Source: JASFEQ01 sp050122535
Lineage (GTDB): Bacteria > Desulfobacterota > DSM-4660 > Desulfatiglandales > HGW-15
DNA length: 12,282 bases
Direction: 5' to 3'
Assembly: GCA_050122535.1 (NCBI GenBank)
Contig: JASFIT010000096.1
Span: forward strand, 1 to 12,282
The notes under the pieces were generated by a model, which was given only the letters and a program-made list of their open reading frames with translations, was not told the DNA's origin and did no database searches. Positions 1 to 7,178 of the stretch are shown piece after piece; the first letter of the stretch is position 1; each line of letters begins with the position of its first letter. The position numbers were made by a program, and so were the translations under genes.

Positions 1-2071
1 CCTTTAGGCGTTCCATGAGGCTTTTGGCTCGGGGTTCAAAGTCATCCGATCCCATGAGATATAGAGGAAACCCACAACAACTCTCTTCCGTGGATAAGGT
101 GGTGTAATCTACGCCCGCCGCGTCCATGGGTTTAATCAAGCTGGGGACCATCTTCATGTCCAGATAACTGGGCACACATCCCATAAAGAATACTGTTTCA
201 GCCTGGGCCTTGAGCTCACCCTTTTTAACCTTTTCTTTAAGGGCAGGCGGATAAATGTCAATCCTCGCCTCTTTGGCACTGGCGTACACATTTCCAGTTT
301 TTAGGATATTATCCTTCACCCCTAGGACAGGCTCTGGTACAAAACCGGCCGCATAAAGTTTCTTACGCACGCCCTCCACAATCTCGTCCACCTTGATCAG
401 TGCAGGGCAGAAGTAGGTACATGCCTGACAGGTCGTGCAGCTGTAAAATGCCTCTGCCAGTTCTGTTGTTGGTTCTATGGAACCGTTCATCATGTAAAAG
501 GCCAGGGCGTTTCTCCCCCGGGCGTTTTTGGATTCCCTGTGCGTGACGCTGAAAGTGGGACACCCGAGCCTGCAGAACCCGCAATGGATGCAGGCGAGAA
601 CCTCGTTATCAATCTCTTCGCCAAAGGAATTGACGCCTTCAGGATGCTCAATCAGAGGTTGAAAGGCAAAGTAGTCATAGATATCTGCTTTGCCCTTTTC
701 CAGGGCCATCTTTCCCGGATTGAGGATGTTTTCCGGATCAAGGGTCTGCTTGATCTGTCTCATGACTTCCATGGCTGGCCCCAGTTGCCTCTCAATATGG
801 GCCGCACGGGTTATGCCTGCGCCATGCTCAGCGCTCAAGGTCCCCTTCATTTCCATGGCTGTCTCCACAAGCTCTTCTATTGCCGGTTTCAGTCGATTCC
901 ATTCCTCACGGTCTCTCACATCTGCCACAAATGTGGTGTGCACATTTCCGTCGCCCACATGTCCGAAAGTGGTGATCGTCACATTGTGCTTCTCCGCGAT
1001 GGCCTGTGCCCTTCTGATGGTCTCAGGGATCCTGCTTGAAGGGACACCGAGATCCTCAGCGATGGGGACCAGGCGATTTCCCGGCTTAATTCTCGAGAGG
1101 GTGGGGACCAATCTTCCCCTCGCCAACATCATTTCTTCTCTTTTCTGAGGATCGTCAGACCACTGAAATTCTTGCACATTGTATTTATTGCAGATCTCCT
1201 CAATCCTCTTCACATCCCTTTGAACCACCTCTTTTACGCCGTCTGCCTCCATAAGCAGAAGGGCCTCTATCTTGCTCACGTCCCTGCCGAGGACCTCTTC
1301 AACGACTTTGAGGCTGAATCTGTCCAGGATCTCGCATCCGGCCAGTTTGATGCCTGAGGTGGTCACCTCTGTTACCGCATCTCCCGCTGCATTCAGATCC
1401 CCAAAAATGGCAAGGGCCAGGGCCCCATATTCGGGCTTGGGCTCCACCTTGCAGATAACCTCGGTAATGATGCCGAGAGTCCCTTCTGCAGAGGAGAAGA
1501 GATGTGTGAGTTCATACCCGAGGGAGGTCTTGGGCGCTGTGGTTCCCGTGTCGATCACCGTTCCGTCAGCCAAGACCACTTTCAGCCCTTTGATATAGTC
1601 CCGAGTGGTTCCATATTTCACGGCCCTGTGCCCGCTCGCGTTGGTGGAAACCATCCCTGCAATGGTCGCCAGGACTTCACTACCAGGGTTAGGAGGAAAC
1701 ATGAGACCGTCCCTTGCCAAGGCATTATTCAATTGTGCGCAGATAACCCCAGGCTCAACGCGGGCGTAGAAATCCTCCCTGTTTATCTCCAAAATCCGGT
1801 TCATCAGGTGTAGATCCAGCAGAAGGCCACCCCTGACAGGTAGCACGGCACCGGTCACACTGGTGCCTGAACCTCGGGCAGTGACCGGGACTTTGTCCCG
1901 GGAGGCCAGCTTCATGATCTCAGAGACTTGATCCGTTGACCTAGGAAAGATCACTGCATCAGGGATGCCCTGATGGACCGACATATCCCGTGAATAACAG
2001 AGACACTCAACACGATCACTAGATACATTTTCTGAGCCCACAATCTCGGTGACTTCATCAACGATTCCCAT
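1..2071 (-). CDS. FAD-linked oxidase / Fe-S dehydrogenase fusion (GlcD/D-lactate dehydrogenase type), 3' end cut by window
   Basis: The frame stays open for about 690 codons and runs off the left edge, so the C-terminus is missing. In order I see an FAD-binding type 4 domain (RGSGTSVTGAV, about residues 65-75), an FAD-oxidase C-terminal domain (GHVGDGNVH, then LSAEHGAG and LNPGKM), two ferredoxin-like clusters (CIHCGFCRLGC near residue 494 and CTTCQACTYFC near 543), and one CCG motif (MGCVPS near 631, EESCCGFP near 663). The family oxidises 2-hydroxy acids such as glycolate or D-lactate and passes electrons through FAD and Fe-S clusters, usually at the inner membrane. Here the GlcD-like and GlcF-like parts are one polypeptide, as in several anaerobes. 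The ATG at 2071 is preceded by a clear GAGGAG ribosome site. The substrate cannot be read from the sequence. The gene is divergent from the acyl-CoA synthetase. Confidence 0.9.
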   Translation of the reverse strand, partial: MGIVDEVTEIVGSENVSSDRVECLCYSRDMSVHQGIPDAVIFPRSTDQVSEIMKLASRDKVPVTARGSGTSVTGAVLPVRGGLLLDLHLMNRILEINREDFYARVEPGVICAQLNNALARDGLMFPPNPGSEVLATIAGMVSTNASGHRAVKYGTTRDYIKGLKVVLADGTVIDTGTTAPKTSLGYELTHLFSSAEGTLGIITEVICKVEPKPEYGALALAIFGDLNAAGDAVTEVTTSGIKLAGCEILDRFSLKVVEEVLGRDVSKIEALLLMEADGVKEVVQRDVKRIEEICNKYNVQEFQWSDDPQKREEMMLARGRLVPTLSRIKPGNRLVPIAEDLGVPSSRIPETIRRAQAIAEKHNVTITTFGHVGDGNVHTTFVADVRDREEWNRLKPAIEELVETAMEMKGTLSAEHGAGITRAAHIERQLGPAMEVMRQIKQTLDPENILNPGKMALEKGKADIYDYFAFQPLIEHPEGVNSFGEEIDNEVLACIHCGFCRLGCPTFSVTHRESKNARGRNALAFYMMNGSIEPTTELAEAFYSCTTCQACTYFCPALIKVDEIVEGVRKKLYAAGFVPEPVLGVKDNILKTGNVYASAKEARIDIYPPALKEKVKKGELKAQAETVFFMGCVPSYLDMKMVPSLIKPMDAAGVDYTTLSTEESCCGFPLYLMGSDDFEPRAKSLMERLK

Positions 2072-2126
2072 GCGTTAAACTCCTCTTCTAGGGCTTATAA
2101 TCAAGACCTGTTGTAAACCAGCTTTT

Positions 2127-2148
2127 CTATTTAGTGGCTACTATTTAG
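2127..2148. repeat. Paired CTATTTAG direct repeats upstream of the dehydrogenase
   Basis: CTATTTAG occurs at 2127-2134 and again at 2141-2148, a 14-bp period. The segment between them forms a small inverted repeat (TAGT-GGCT-ACTA). It lies about 56-77 bp upstream of the dehydrogenase start codon, where a repressor or activator site would be expected. No regulator gene is present and I cannot name a binding protein, so calling this an operator is only a guess. Confidence 0.25.
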
Positions 2149-2280
2149 CTACAAAGTAACTATAAATGAGGGATTCTTTTCATGTCAAGCCGAAACAGGC
2201 ATTGATTATGGATATACGCTTTATTCATGCCTCAATTCATTCGTTCTGTCAAAATATCATTCGCTATATTACAATCTAGA

Positions 2281-2470
2281 CCGTTGAAAAACCGGCTTCT
2301 CAGAGGCTGATGGAAAATATCCACATGCAAGGCTTCCGAAATCCCGAGGAATGAGGCGTACATAGAAGTACGCCGCAGTGACGAGGAATGAGGGTAACGC
2401 AGCCCTTCGGCTTTGCTCAGGGCCATGAGCTTGTCGAATGGCAGATGGGCGTTTTCCGACAGCCTCATCC
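2281..2470. repeat. Palindromic MITE-like intergenic repeat
   Basis: This non-coding block has imperfect outer inverted repeats, AGAGGCTGATGGAAAAT at 2302-2318 against the reverse complement of 2451-2468 (ATGAGGCTGTCGGAAAAC). Inside is a perfect hairpin, GGCGTAC (2355-2361) and GTACGCC (2368-2374) around a 6-base loop, flanked by two copies of CGAGGAATGAGG (2345-2356 and 2382-2393). A third weak hairpin lies around GCTCA-GGGCCA-TGAGC (about 2416-2431). An 83-codon frame crosses the block on the minus strand, but its peptide follows the palindromes and resembles no domain I know. The arrangement suggests a dispersed, non-autonomous repeat. The exact ends and any target duplication are not clear. 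The rest of the 514-bp spacer holds only the ribosome site of the next gene. Confidence 0.55.
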
Positions 2471-2585
2471 GAACCCTTATCAATGTGGCATTAAAAGCGA
2501 TGCTTAATACCTCAGAAAAATATACAAAGCAATACAGGGCAAAGCAGATATACCCTTAGGGCTTTGAACGGAGGCTGAGACAACT

Positions 2586-4109
2586 ATGGGATCTCTGAGA
2601 GATTGTTTTATGGATTCCATCTCTAAGCAAGGAGAAAAAGAAGCAATCACCTTCCTCCGAGAGGGAAATGCAGAGAGTGAGATCTCATATCAGGAATTGG
2701 ATCTTGATTCCAACCGAATGGCCAATACTTTCCGAGAATTGGGTGTCGAAGAGGGTGACCGGGTCATCCTCTTTTTTCCGAAATCCGTGATTTTTGTGGT
2801 CGCACATCTTGCGCTTCAGAAGATCGGAGCCATAGCCGTACCTCTGAATCCTGGTTTTAAGCAGTCGGAAATGGAATACTTCATTCATGACACGGACCCC
2901 AAATTGCTCCTTTCGGGTCCTGAGCAGGAGGCCATGATAAAGGAGATTTCCCCCGGTCTGAACAACCTGGTGATAGACACCCAAAAGAGGTACCAAGATC
3001 TGCATTTCTTTAGGTCTGCCTCAGATGTGATGACCCCAGTGGAGATCGGCCCCGACGATCCCGGGCTTATTCTCTACACCTCAGGCACCACAGGAAAACC
3101 CAAAGGGGCCATCCTGACCCAAAAGAACCTTGTCCATGATGCTAAGAATGTAATCGATATATGGGAAATCACCGAATCCGACGTGCTATGCCATGCCCTT
3201 CCGCTTTTTCACGTGCACGGACTCGGTTTTGCCTTTCACACTTCCCTCATGGCTGGCTCCCATGTGCTCATGCTCGATCAATTCTCTCCCCAAACTGTGG
3301 TGGAAGTACTATCAAAAAAGGAAGATGCACATGCTTGCACGGTCTTTATGGCGGTTCCTTCCATGTATGGTAAGCTTTTGGATTATCTGGGAGACAAGAA
3401 GGTTGACTTCGAGCATATGCGATTGTGGACCTCGGGTTCGGCGCCCTTGCTGCCAAAGGACTTTGAGAGGATAAGGAGAGTCTTCGGCAAAGAGCCTGTG
3501 GAACGGGAAGGGATGTCAGAGACCGGGATGAATTTTTCCAATCCCCTAAGGGGCGTTCGAAAACCTGGGTCTATTGGACTGCCTCTTCCGCATCTCCAGG
3601 TAAGGATCGTGGATCCTGTTACACTTCAGGACGTCAAGGCAGGTGAAACAGGGGAGATCTGGCTTAAAGGTCCCGCTGTGACGCCGGGGTACTGGAGAAA
3701 ACCTGAGGAGACGGCCAAGACGTTTGAAAAAGGTTGGTTCAGGACTGGTGACCTGGGAAACGTGGACGAGGAGGGATACTATTACCTGACGGATCGCATA
3801 AAGCATATCATCATTTCAGGAGGCGAAAATATCTCCCCAAAGGAGGTTGAATCGGTTATCAATCAAATTGCGGAGGTGGTTGAATCATCGGTGGTGGGTA
3901 TTCCTGACGAGAAATGGGGAGAGAGGGTGATGGCGGCCGTTGTGCTGAAACCGGGTTCCGGGATCGAAGCAGCAGAAATTCAAGAATTCTGCAAACAGCA
4001 TCTCCACAATTGGAAATGCCCAAAGGACCTGGTCTTCCTAGAAGAGCTCCCCAAGAATACCATGGGAAAAGTGCTTAAAGAAGAGGTCAAAAAAATCTTT
4101 AAAGGCTGA
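2586..4109 (+). CDS. AMP-dependent acyl-CoA synthetase, malonyl-CoA synthetase (MatB/ACSF3)-like
   Basis: This 507-aa adenylate-forming enzyme would activate a carboxylic acid with ATP and CoA. The core motifs are in order: the P-loop-like TSGTTGKPKG (about 165-174), FHVHGLG, SGSAPLL (283-289), GMSETGMN (309-316), the GWFRTGDLG hinge region, and the catalytic lysine in PKNTMGKV (K495). The combination FHVHGLG, SGSAPLL and GMSETGMN-SNP is what I associate with malonyl-CoA synthetases, and the length fits that group. A malonyl-CoA decarboxylase elsewhere in the window supports this use. The A5 motif reads EGMSE where most relatives have an aromatic residue before GM (YGMTE), so position 308 is Glu. 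The ATG at 2586 has GGAGG 11 bases upstream. The end is tail to tail with the methyltransferase, 6 bases apart. A medium-chain or methylmalonyl substrate cannot be excluded. Confidence 0.88.
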   Translation: MGSLRDCFMDSISKQGEKEAITFLREGNAESEISYQELDLDSNRMANTFRELGVEEGDRVILFFPKSVIFVVAHLALQKIGAIAVPLNPGFKQSEMEYFIHDTDPKLLLSGPEQEAMIKEISPGLNNLVIDTQKRYQDLHFFRSASDVMTPVEIGPDDPGLILYTSGTTGKPKGAILTQKNLVHDAKNVIDIWEITESDVLCHALPLFHVHGLGFAFHTSLMAGSHVLMLDQFSPQTVVEVLSKKEDAHACTVFMAVPSMYGKLLDYLGDKKVDFEHMRLWTSGSAPLLPKDFERIRRVFGKEPVEREGMSETGMNFSNPLRGVRKPGSIGLPLPHLQVRIVDPVTLQDVKAGETGEIWLKGPAVTPGYWRKPEETAKTFEKGWFRTGDLGNVDEEGYYYLTDRIKHIIISGGENISPKEVESVINQIAEVVESSVVGIPDEKWGERVMAAVVLKPGSGIEAAEIQEFCKQHLHNWKCPKDLVFLEELPKNTMGKVLKEEVKKIFKG

Positions 4110-4115
4110 CCCTCT

Positions 4116-4805
4116 TCACTCATTCTTCTTATAACTAATCGAAATTCCCTCCTGGCTGGACTTGTCTATGGTGGTTTGGAAATTGGGCAGGCTCTCCACA
4201 TAATCGAGGAATTCTCCAATTCCTCTCCAATATCGACTTGAGACGTTATGTGCAGTAAAGCAGCCCCCCACTTCAAGCTTTGGTGCCAGTATTATGAAAT
4301 ACTTTTTGTACCATTCTTTATCCGCATCAGAAAAAATAAAATCGAACGGGCCTTCCAGTTCTTTTACAAGTTCATGGGCATCGGCAAGTCGAGCGTCAAT
4401 GTAATCTGAGAGGCCGGCCTCTCTAAAATTCGCCAGCGCTGTTTCATATCTGTTTTCATCTATCTCGATTGTAATAAGTTTTCCACCCGTCTTGCTGAGC
4501 GCCCATGCCATCCAAATCGCCGAGTGTCCCGTGGAGGTGCCAATATCTAGCGCCTTCCTGTAATTGTTCTTAATGATGAGATCATATAAGACCTTCCCAT
4601 CAGCCTCAGATACATTCCAATCTATCCATTCTTTCCTATGATTCTCGAGAAACTTCTTCACTTTTTCGTCAAGAGTCTTTGTTTCTTTTGTCTCTTGGGC
4701 AAAAACAGGATTGATCAAAAGAGATGAAGGCAGCAAAAGATAGATGATAAACAACCTTATACGAAATCTTTTTTTAATCCTCAGCCCTATTTCCGTTCTT
4801 TCCAT
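4116..4805 (-). CDS. Signal-peptide-bearing SAM-dependent O-methyltransferase (family 3/COMT-like)
   Basis: The 229-aa product begins with a basic stretch (RIKKRFRIR), a hydrophobic core (about 18-31) and a likely signal peptidase site after NPVFA (A36/Q37). A class I methyltransferase follows: motif I LDIGTSTGHS (86-95), an acidic ribose-binding segment (TIEIDEN), and FSDADKE, the usual metal-binding Asp region of catechol-type O-methyltransferases. The later Asp-Asn pair of that family reads HN here (FTAHNV), so one expected metal ligand is changed. Export is odd because S-adenosylmethionine is cytoplasmic; the segment may instead be a membrane anchor facing inward. The ATG at 4805 has only a weak ribosome site, but no other ATG precedes the catalytic domain. 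The gene follows rhlB on the same strand after 158 bp, where a TTGACA (4846-4851) could be a -35 box with a poor -10. The methyl acceptor is unknown. Confidence 0.82.
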   Translation of the reverse strand: MERTEIGLRIKKRFRIRLFIIYLLLPSSLLINPVFAQETKETKTLDEKVKKFLENHRKEWIDWNVSEADGKVLYDLIIKNNYRKALDIGTSTGHSAIWMAWALSKTGGKLITIEIDENRYETALANFREAGLSDYIDARLADAHELVKELEGPFDFIFSDADKEWYKKYFIILAPKLEVGGCFTAHNVSSRYWRGIGEFLDYVESLPNFQTTIDKSSQEGISISYKKNE

Positions 4806-4963
4806 CAGGTCCGAATGACTTAAAAGCTAATTTGGGGATCTTAGATGTCAAACCTCTCATACTTTTGATGAATATCAAATTCTCAATGTTGGAGTCAAAT
4901 CCAAGAAGTGCGTGGAGCTGCTGAGGGGCGAAACCAGAGGGTCTTTTTTCTGAATGACTAGGC

Positions 4964-6370
4964 TCAAGCCGCATCACGAGAGGTCTTTGGAACTAGTCTT
5001 GCTTTCCGTGGGCTCCTTTGAGCGGCGGGGGCGGCTTTCCTTTTTCGGCGGGCTCTGCGCCTTTTCCTTGCACGGACAGGCTTCGGCATGTTGAGCCAAT
5101 TTTCCTTCGGCTCGATACAACTCAGCTCCTGGTCGGTGAACTCCTCGATGGCGGGAATGTAGAAGGCGTCTTTCTCATCGGCAAAGCTGACCGAGGTGCC
5201 GGATGCGCCGGCACGGCCGGTCCGCCCAATCCTGTGCACGTAATCTTCCGGATCACGAGGCAGCGTAAAATTAATGACATGATCCATGCCCTCGATGTGA
5301 ATGCCGCGTCCAGCCACATCCGTTGCCACCAGAACCCGGATCTTTCCGTTTTTGAATTCCTCAAGACGACGAATCCGTTTTTTCTGAGGAACCTCGCCGG
5401 AGAGTATAGAGCAATTGATCCCGTAACGGGCCAGCATTTCAGCGAGCCGTCTCACTTCGTCGCGCCTGTTACAGAAAACCAGAACTCGGTTCAGGTTCTG
5501 CTGCTCGATAATGTTGAACAGCAGTGCAAATTTTTTGCTGGCGGTCACAATGTAGACGATCTGCTCCACGGTCTCGACCGCGACCTGTTCCGGTTCGATC
5601 TCAACGGTTATAGGGTTGCGGGTCCATTGGGAGGCGAGGCGGGTGATCTCTTGAGTCACCGTCGCCCCAAAAAACATGGTCTGGCGTTTCTCTTTTGCAG
5701 GCGTGCTATAGATGATCTTTCGCACGTCCGGGATAAAACCCATGTCGAGCATCCGATCAGCCTCGTCTATGATTAGCACCTCGATCTTTTTCAAGTTTAT
5801 CTCGTGGCGCCGCTTAAAGTCGAGCAGCCTTCCGGGCGTTGCCACGATGATATCGACCGGGCCTGCCGACAGCTGCTTTCGCTGTTTTTCATAATCCATG
5901 CCCCCGAAGACAGAAACGATTTTCAGGGTACAATACTTGGAGAGTTGGCGAGCTTCTTCGGAGATCTGAAGCACCAGTTCCCGGGTGGGGGCTAGGATCA
6001 GGATTCGAGGCGTGCCAGGTCTTCGTTTTCCTTGGATGGGGTTGTAGAGGACCCTGGCGATGACGGTGATCAGGAAGGCAGCCGTCTTTCCCGTACCGGT
6101 CTGGGCACGGCCGGTTGCATCCCTGCCGGACAAGCTGCTGGGAAGGATTTCAGCCTGGATAGGTGTACAGTACTCGAAGCCAAGATCATAGATGGCGTGA
6201 AGCAACCGGTCTGGAAGATCGAAATCATGAAACCGAGTCTTGCCATCAGTGGGCGGGATCTTGAACTGTGAAACATCCCAGCTCTCTTCCACTGCCATGC
6301 TGGCGGATGATGCGGACGCATCCCCGATCTTGCTCTTTTTCTTCTTTTGTTTAAAACCGCTTTGCATCAT
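4964..6370 (-). CDS. rhlB: DEAD-box ATP-dependent RNA helicase, RhlB type
   Basis: This 468-aa protein unwinds RNA duplexes using ATP in the cytoplasm; RhlB relatives assist RNA decay and ribosome-related remodelling. The motifs are complete: Q motif GFEYCTPIQ (64-72), motif I AQTGTGKT (89-96), PTREL (128-132), TPGR (178-181), DEAD (202-205), motif III (235-237), VLVFCNR (296-302), ATDVAGRG (349-356) and HRIGRTGR (379-386). The stretch VEIEPEQVAVETVEQ-VY and the RhlB-like order DEVRRL-EML-R-GI point to the RhlB branch seen in pseudomonads. Motif III is GAT instead of the near-universal SAT. The N-terminus is Lys-rich and the tail from about 431 is strongly basic, a probable RNA-binding extension. 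Start choice is uncertain: ATG codons at 6370 and 6367 are adjacent and no strong ribosome site precedes them. It lies 227 bp downstream of infA on the same strand. Confidence 0.93.
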   Translation of the reverse strand: MMQSGFKQKKKKSKIGDASASSASMAVEESWDVSQFKIPPTDGKTRFHDFDLPDRLLHAIYDLGFEYCTPIQAEILPSSLSGRDATGRAQTGTGKTAAFLITVIARVLYNPIQGKRRPGTPRILILAPTRELVLQISEEARQLSKYCTLKIVSVFGGMDYEKQRKQLSAGPVDIIVATPGRLLDFKRRHEINLKKIEVLIIDEADRMLDMGFIPDVRKIIYSTPAKEKRQTMFFGATVTQEITRLASQWTRNPITVEIEPEQVAVETVEQIVYIVTASKKFALLFNIIEQQNLNRVLVFCNRRDEVRRLAEMLARYGINCSILSGEVPQKKRIRRLEEFKNGKIRVLVATDVAGRGIHIEGMDHVINFTLPRDPEDYVHRIGRTGRAGASGTSVSFADEKDAFYIPAIEEFTDQELSCIEPKENWLNMPKPVRARKRRRARRKRKAAPAAQRSPRKARLVPKTSRDAA

Positions 6371-6378
6371 TCAGTTTC

Positions 6379-6534
6379 TCAACCAAGCCTTCTAACTATA
6401 ATAATCACCCATGCTTCCACTTCGACCGCCCCGCTACTTTTGTCAAACTTCCTCCAAACCAAAGCCTCCAAGCCTGCCGCCCCATGGTTTGTAATCAATG
6501 TGACCGGCTGGACAGTTACATTCTGCTCAAACAT
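6379..6534 (-). other. Possible 51-aa ORF in the infA-rhlB spacer
   Basis: An ATG-started frame fills most of the 227-bp gap between infA and rhlB and ends with TGA just before the rhlB start. The peptide begins MFEQNVTVQPVTLITNHGAA and has a hydrophobic stretch WVIIIV near its end. The first residues loosely recall the N-terminus of HPr phosphocarriers, but the active-site GLHARPA motif is absent. No ribosome site precedes the ATG. It may be a leader peptide, a decayed gene fragment or chance. I list it because nothing else explains this gap. Confidence 0.2.
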
Positions 6535-6597
6535 AATTAACTTTGGCTAATTATGAGCTAAATCGAGGACTGCAAAAGTAGATTTTATGTCCGTTTA

Positions 6598-6816
6598 TCA
6601 TTTCATACGGTAGGTGATTAATCCATGGGAGGTATCATACGGTGAGACGCTCACTTTGACATGATCTCCAACCATCACCTTGATCCGATACTTTTTCATC
6701 CGCCCGGAAAGGCGTCCCCTAACGGTGAGGTTCTTATCGCAACGAACTTCCATGATTCCGGCGCCCAGAATCCTGGTTACCTTACCTTCTAATTGAATTA
6801 AATCATCTCGACTCAA
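6598..6816 (-). CDS. infA: Translation initiation factor IF-1
   Basis: Reading from the TTG at 6816 gives 72 residues, the usual IF-1 length, beginning MSRDDLIQLEGKV and ending GLITYRMK. The small OB-fold hallmarks are present: EGKV near the N-terminus, SGRMKKYRIKVMVGD (37-51) matching the family SGKMRKNYIRILTGD, and SPYD (58-61). IF-1 binds the 30S A site during initiation and can also melt RNA. The TTG start is chosen because AAGGAG (6821-6826) lies 4 bases upstream. An in-frame ATG at 6915 would add 33 residues with no family counterpart and lies inside the leader terminator. The KKYRIKV variant suggests it could be a second, divergent copy, which one window cannot show. The gene lies upstream of rhlB on the same strand and is likely controlled through its leader. 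Confidence 0.93.
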   Translation of the reverse strand: MSRDDLIQLEGKVTRILGAGIMEVRCDKNLTVRGRLSGRMKKYRIKVMVGDHVKVSVSPYDTSHGLITYRMK

Positions 6817-6820
6817 GATG

Positions 6821-6826
6821 CTCCTT
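6821..6826 (-). promoter_or_regulatory. Ribosome binding site fixing the infA TTG start
   Basis: AAGGAG on the minus strand lies 4 bases before TTG (6816-6814). Starting here gives exactly 72 aa, the standard IF-1 size, whereas no start further upstream has a comparable site. Confidence 0.8.
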
Positions 6827-6881
6827 ACGTCTTTAACGCCCCGCTCAGCCGGAAAAAAATGAAAAGTTAAACCACGCCTAC

Positions 6882-6922
6882 AAAAAAAGCGGAGATGCCT
6901 ATTTTCCGAAAGCATCTCCGCT
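6882..6922 (-). terminator. Intrinsic terminator / attenuator in the infA leader
   Basis: On the minus strand AGCGGAGATGC (6922-6912) pairs perfectly with GCATCTCCGCT (6898-6888) around a 13-base loop. The last T of the stem runs directly into six more T residues (6887-6882), a classic Rho-independent terminator. It lies about 65 bp upstream of the infA start and about 20 bases downstream of the likely -10 box, with no minus-strand gene ahead of it in the preceding 650 bp. It would therefore end transcripts that have only just started, which suggests conditional read-through into infA. On the plus strand no T-tract follows the stem. Confidence 0.8.
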
Positions 6923-6943
6923 TAAAGTAATAAGCAACTTTTC

Positions 6944-6973
6944 AATCTACTCTCTTATAATCTTAAAAGTCAA
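6944..6973 (-). promoter_or_regulatory. Likely sigma-70 promoter of infA
   Basis: The minus strand reads TTGACT (6973-6968), an 18-bp spacer, then TAGATT (6949-6944). The -35 box matches five of six consensus bases and the -10 box four of six. Transcription would start near 6937, about 15 bases before the terminator stem. The spacer itself is A/T-rich. Confidence 0.5.
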
Positions 6974-7042
6974 GAGAAATTGGAAAAATATGCATCTTAA
7001 TCCTTCAGTGAAGCAGCATCAGCGTCCCTTTTGAACAGTTTG

Positions 7043-7075
7043 TTCCTTGACACCCAAATTCCTTGACCCTATATT
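7043..7075 (+). promoter_or_regulatory. Near-consensus sigma-70 promoter for the HepT-like gene, with overlapping direct repeats
   Basis: TTGACA (7047-7052), a 17-bp spacer and TATATT (7070-7075) give a promoter differing from consensus at one base. TTCCTTGAC occurs twice, at 7043-7051 and 7059-7067, 16 bp apart. The first copy overlaps the -35 box and the second lies in the spacer, where a bound repressor would block polymerase. The start would lie near 7082, leaving a leader of about 97 nt before the ATG at 7179. That leader is too short for a separate antitoxin gene. The promoter is divergent from that of infA. Confidence 0.6.
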
Positions 7076-7178
7076 CCATCCAGGGAAAATGGGGGTTTGA
7101 CCCAGACTCCGCCTTCGCTCCGCGCCTGGAAGATTGGGAAATTTGGAAAATGCTGATCTTTTTCTTTGGAGAAGAAAT

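Noticed and set aside
539..1813. Several plus-strand frames of 60-170 codons
   Set aside because: They are antisense to the dehydrogenase, whose own frame is continuous over 1-2071 with recognisable FAD and Fe-S motifs.
2232..2483. 83-codon minus-strand frame
   Set aside because: It runs through the palindromic repeat, has no convincing ribosome site or domain, and its sequence is dictated by the hairpins.
4774..4977. 67-codon minus-strand frame bridging rhlB and the methyltransferase
   Set aside because: It overlaps the coding ends of both neighbours in another frame, has no ribosome site and resembles nothing known.
5018..5776. 252-codon plus-strand frame
   Set aside because: It is fully antisense to the helicase core, whose motifs are unambiguous.
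6817..6915. 33-residue N-terminal extension of IF-1 from the ATG at 6915
   Set aside because: That ATG lies in the terminator hairpin, while the TTG at 6816 has a ribosome site and gives the canonical 72 residues.
7134..7178. Upstream ATG for the HepT-like gene
   Set aside because: No ribosome site and no family residues in the extra 15 codons; the ATG at 7179 has GGAGAAG at good spacing.
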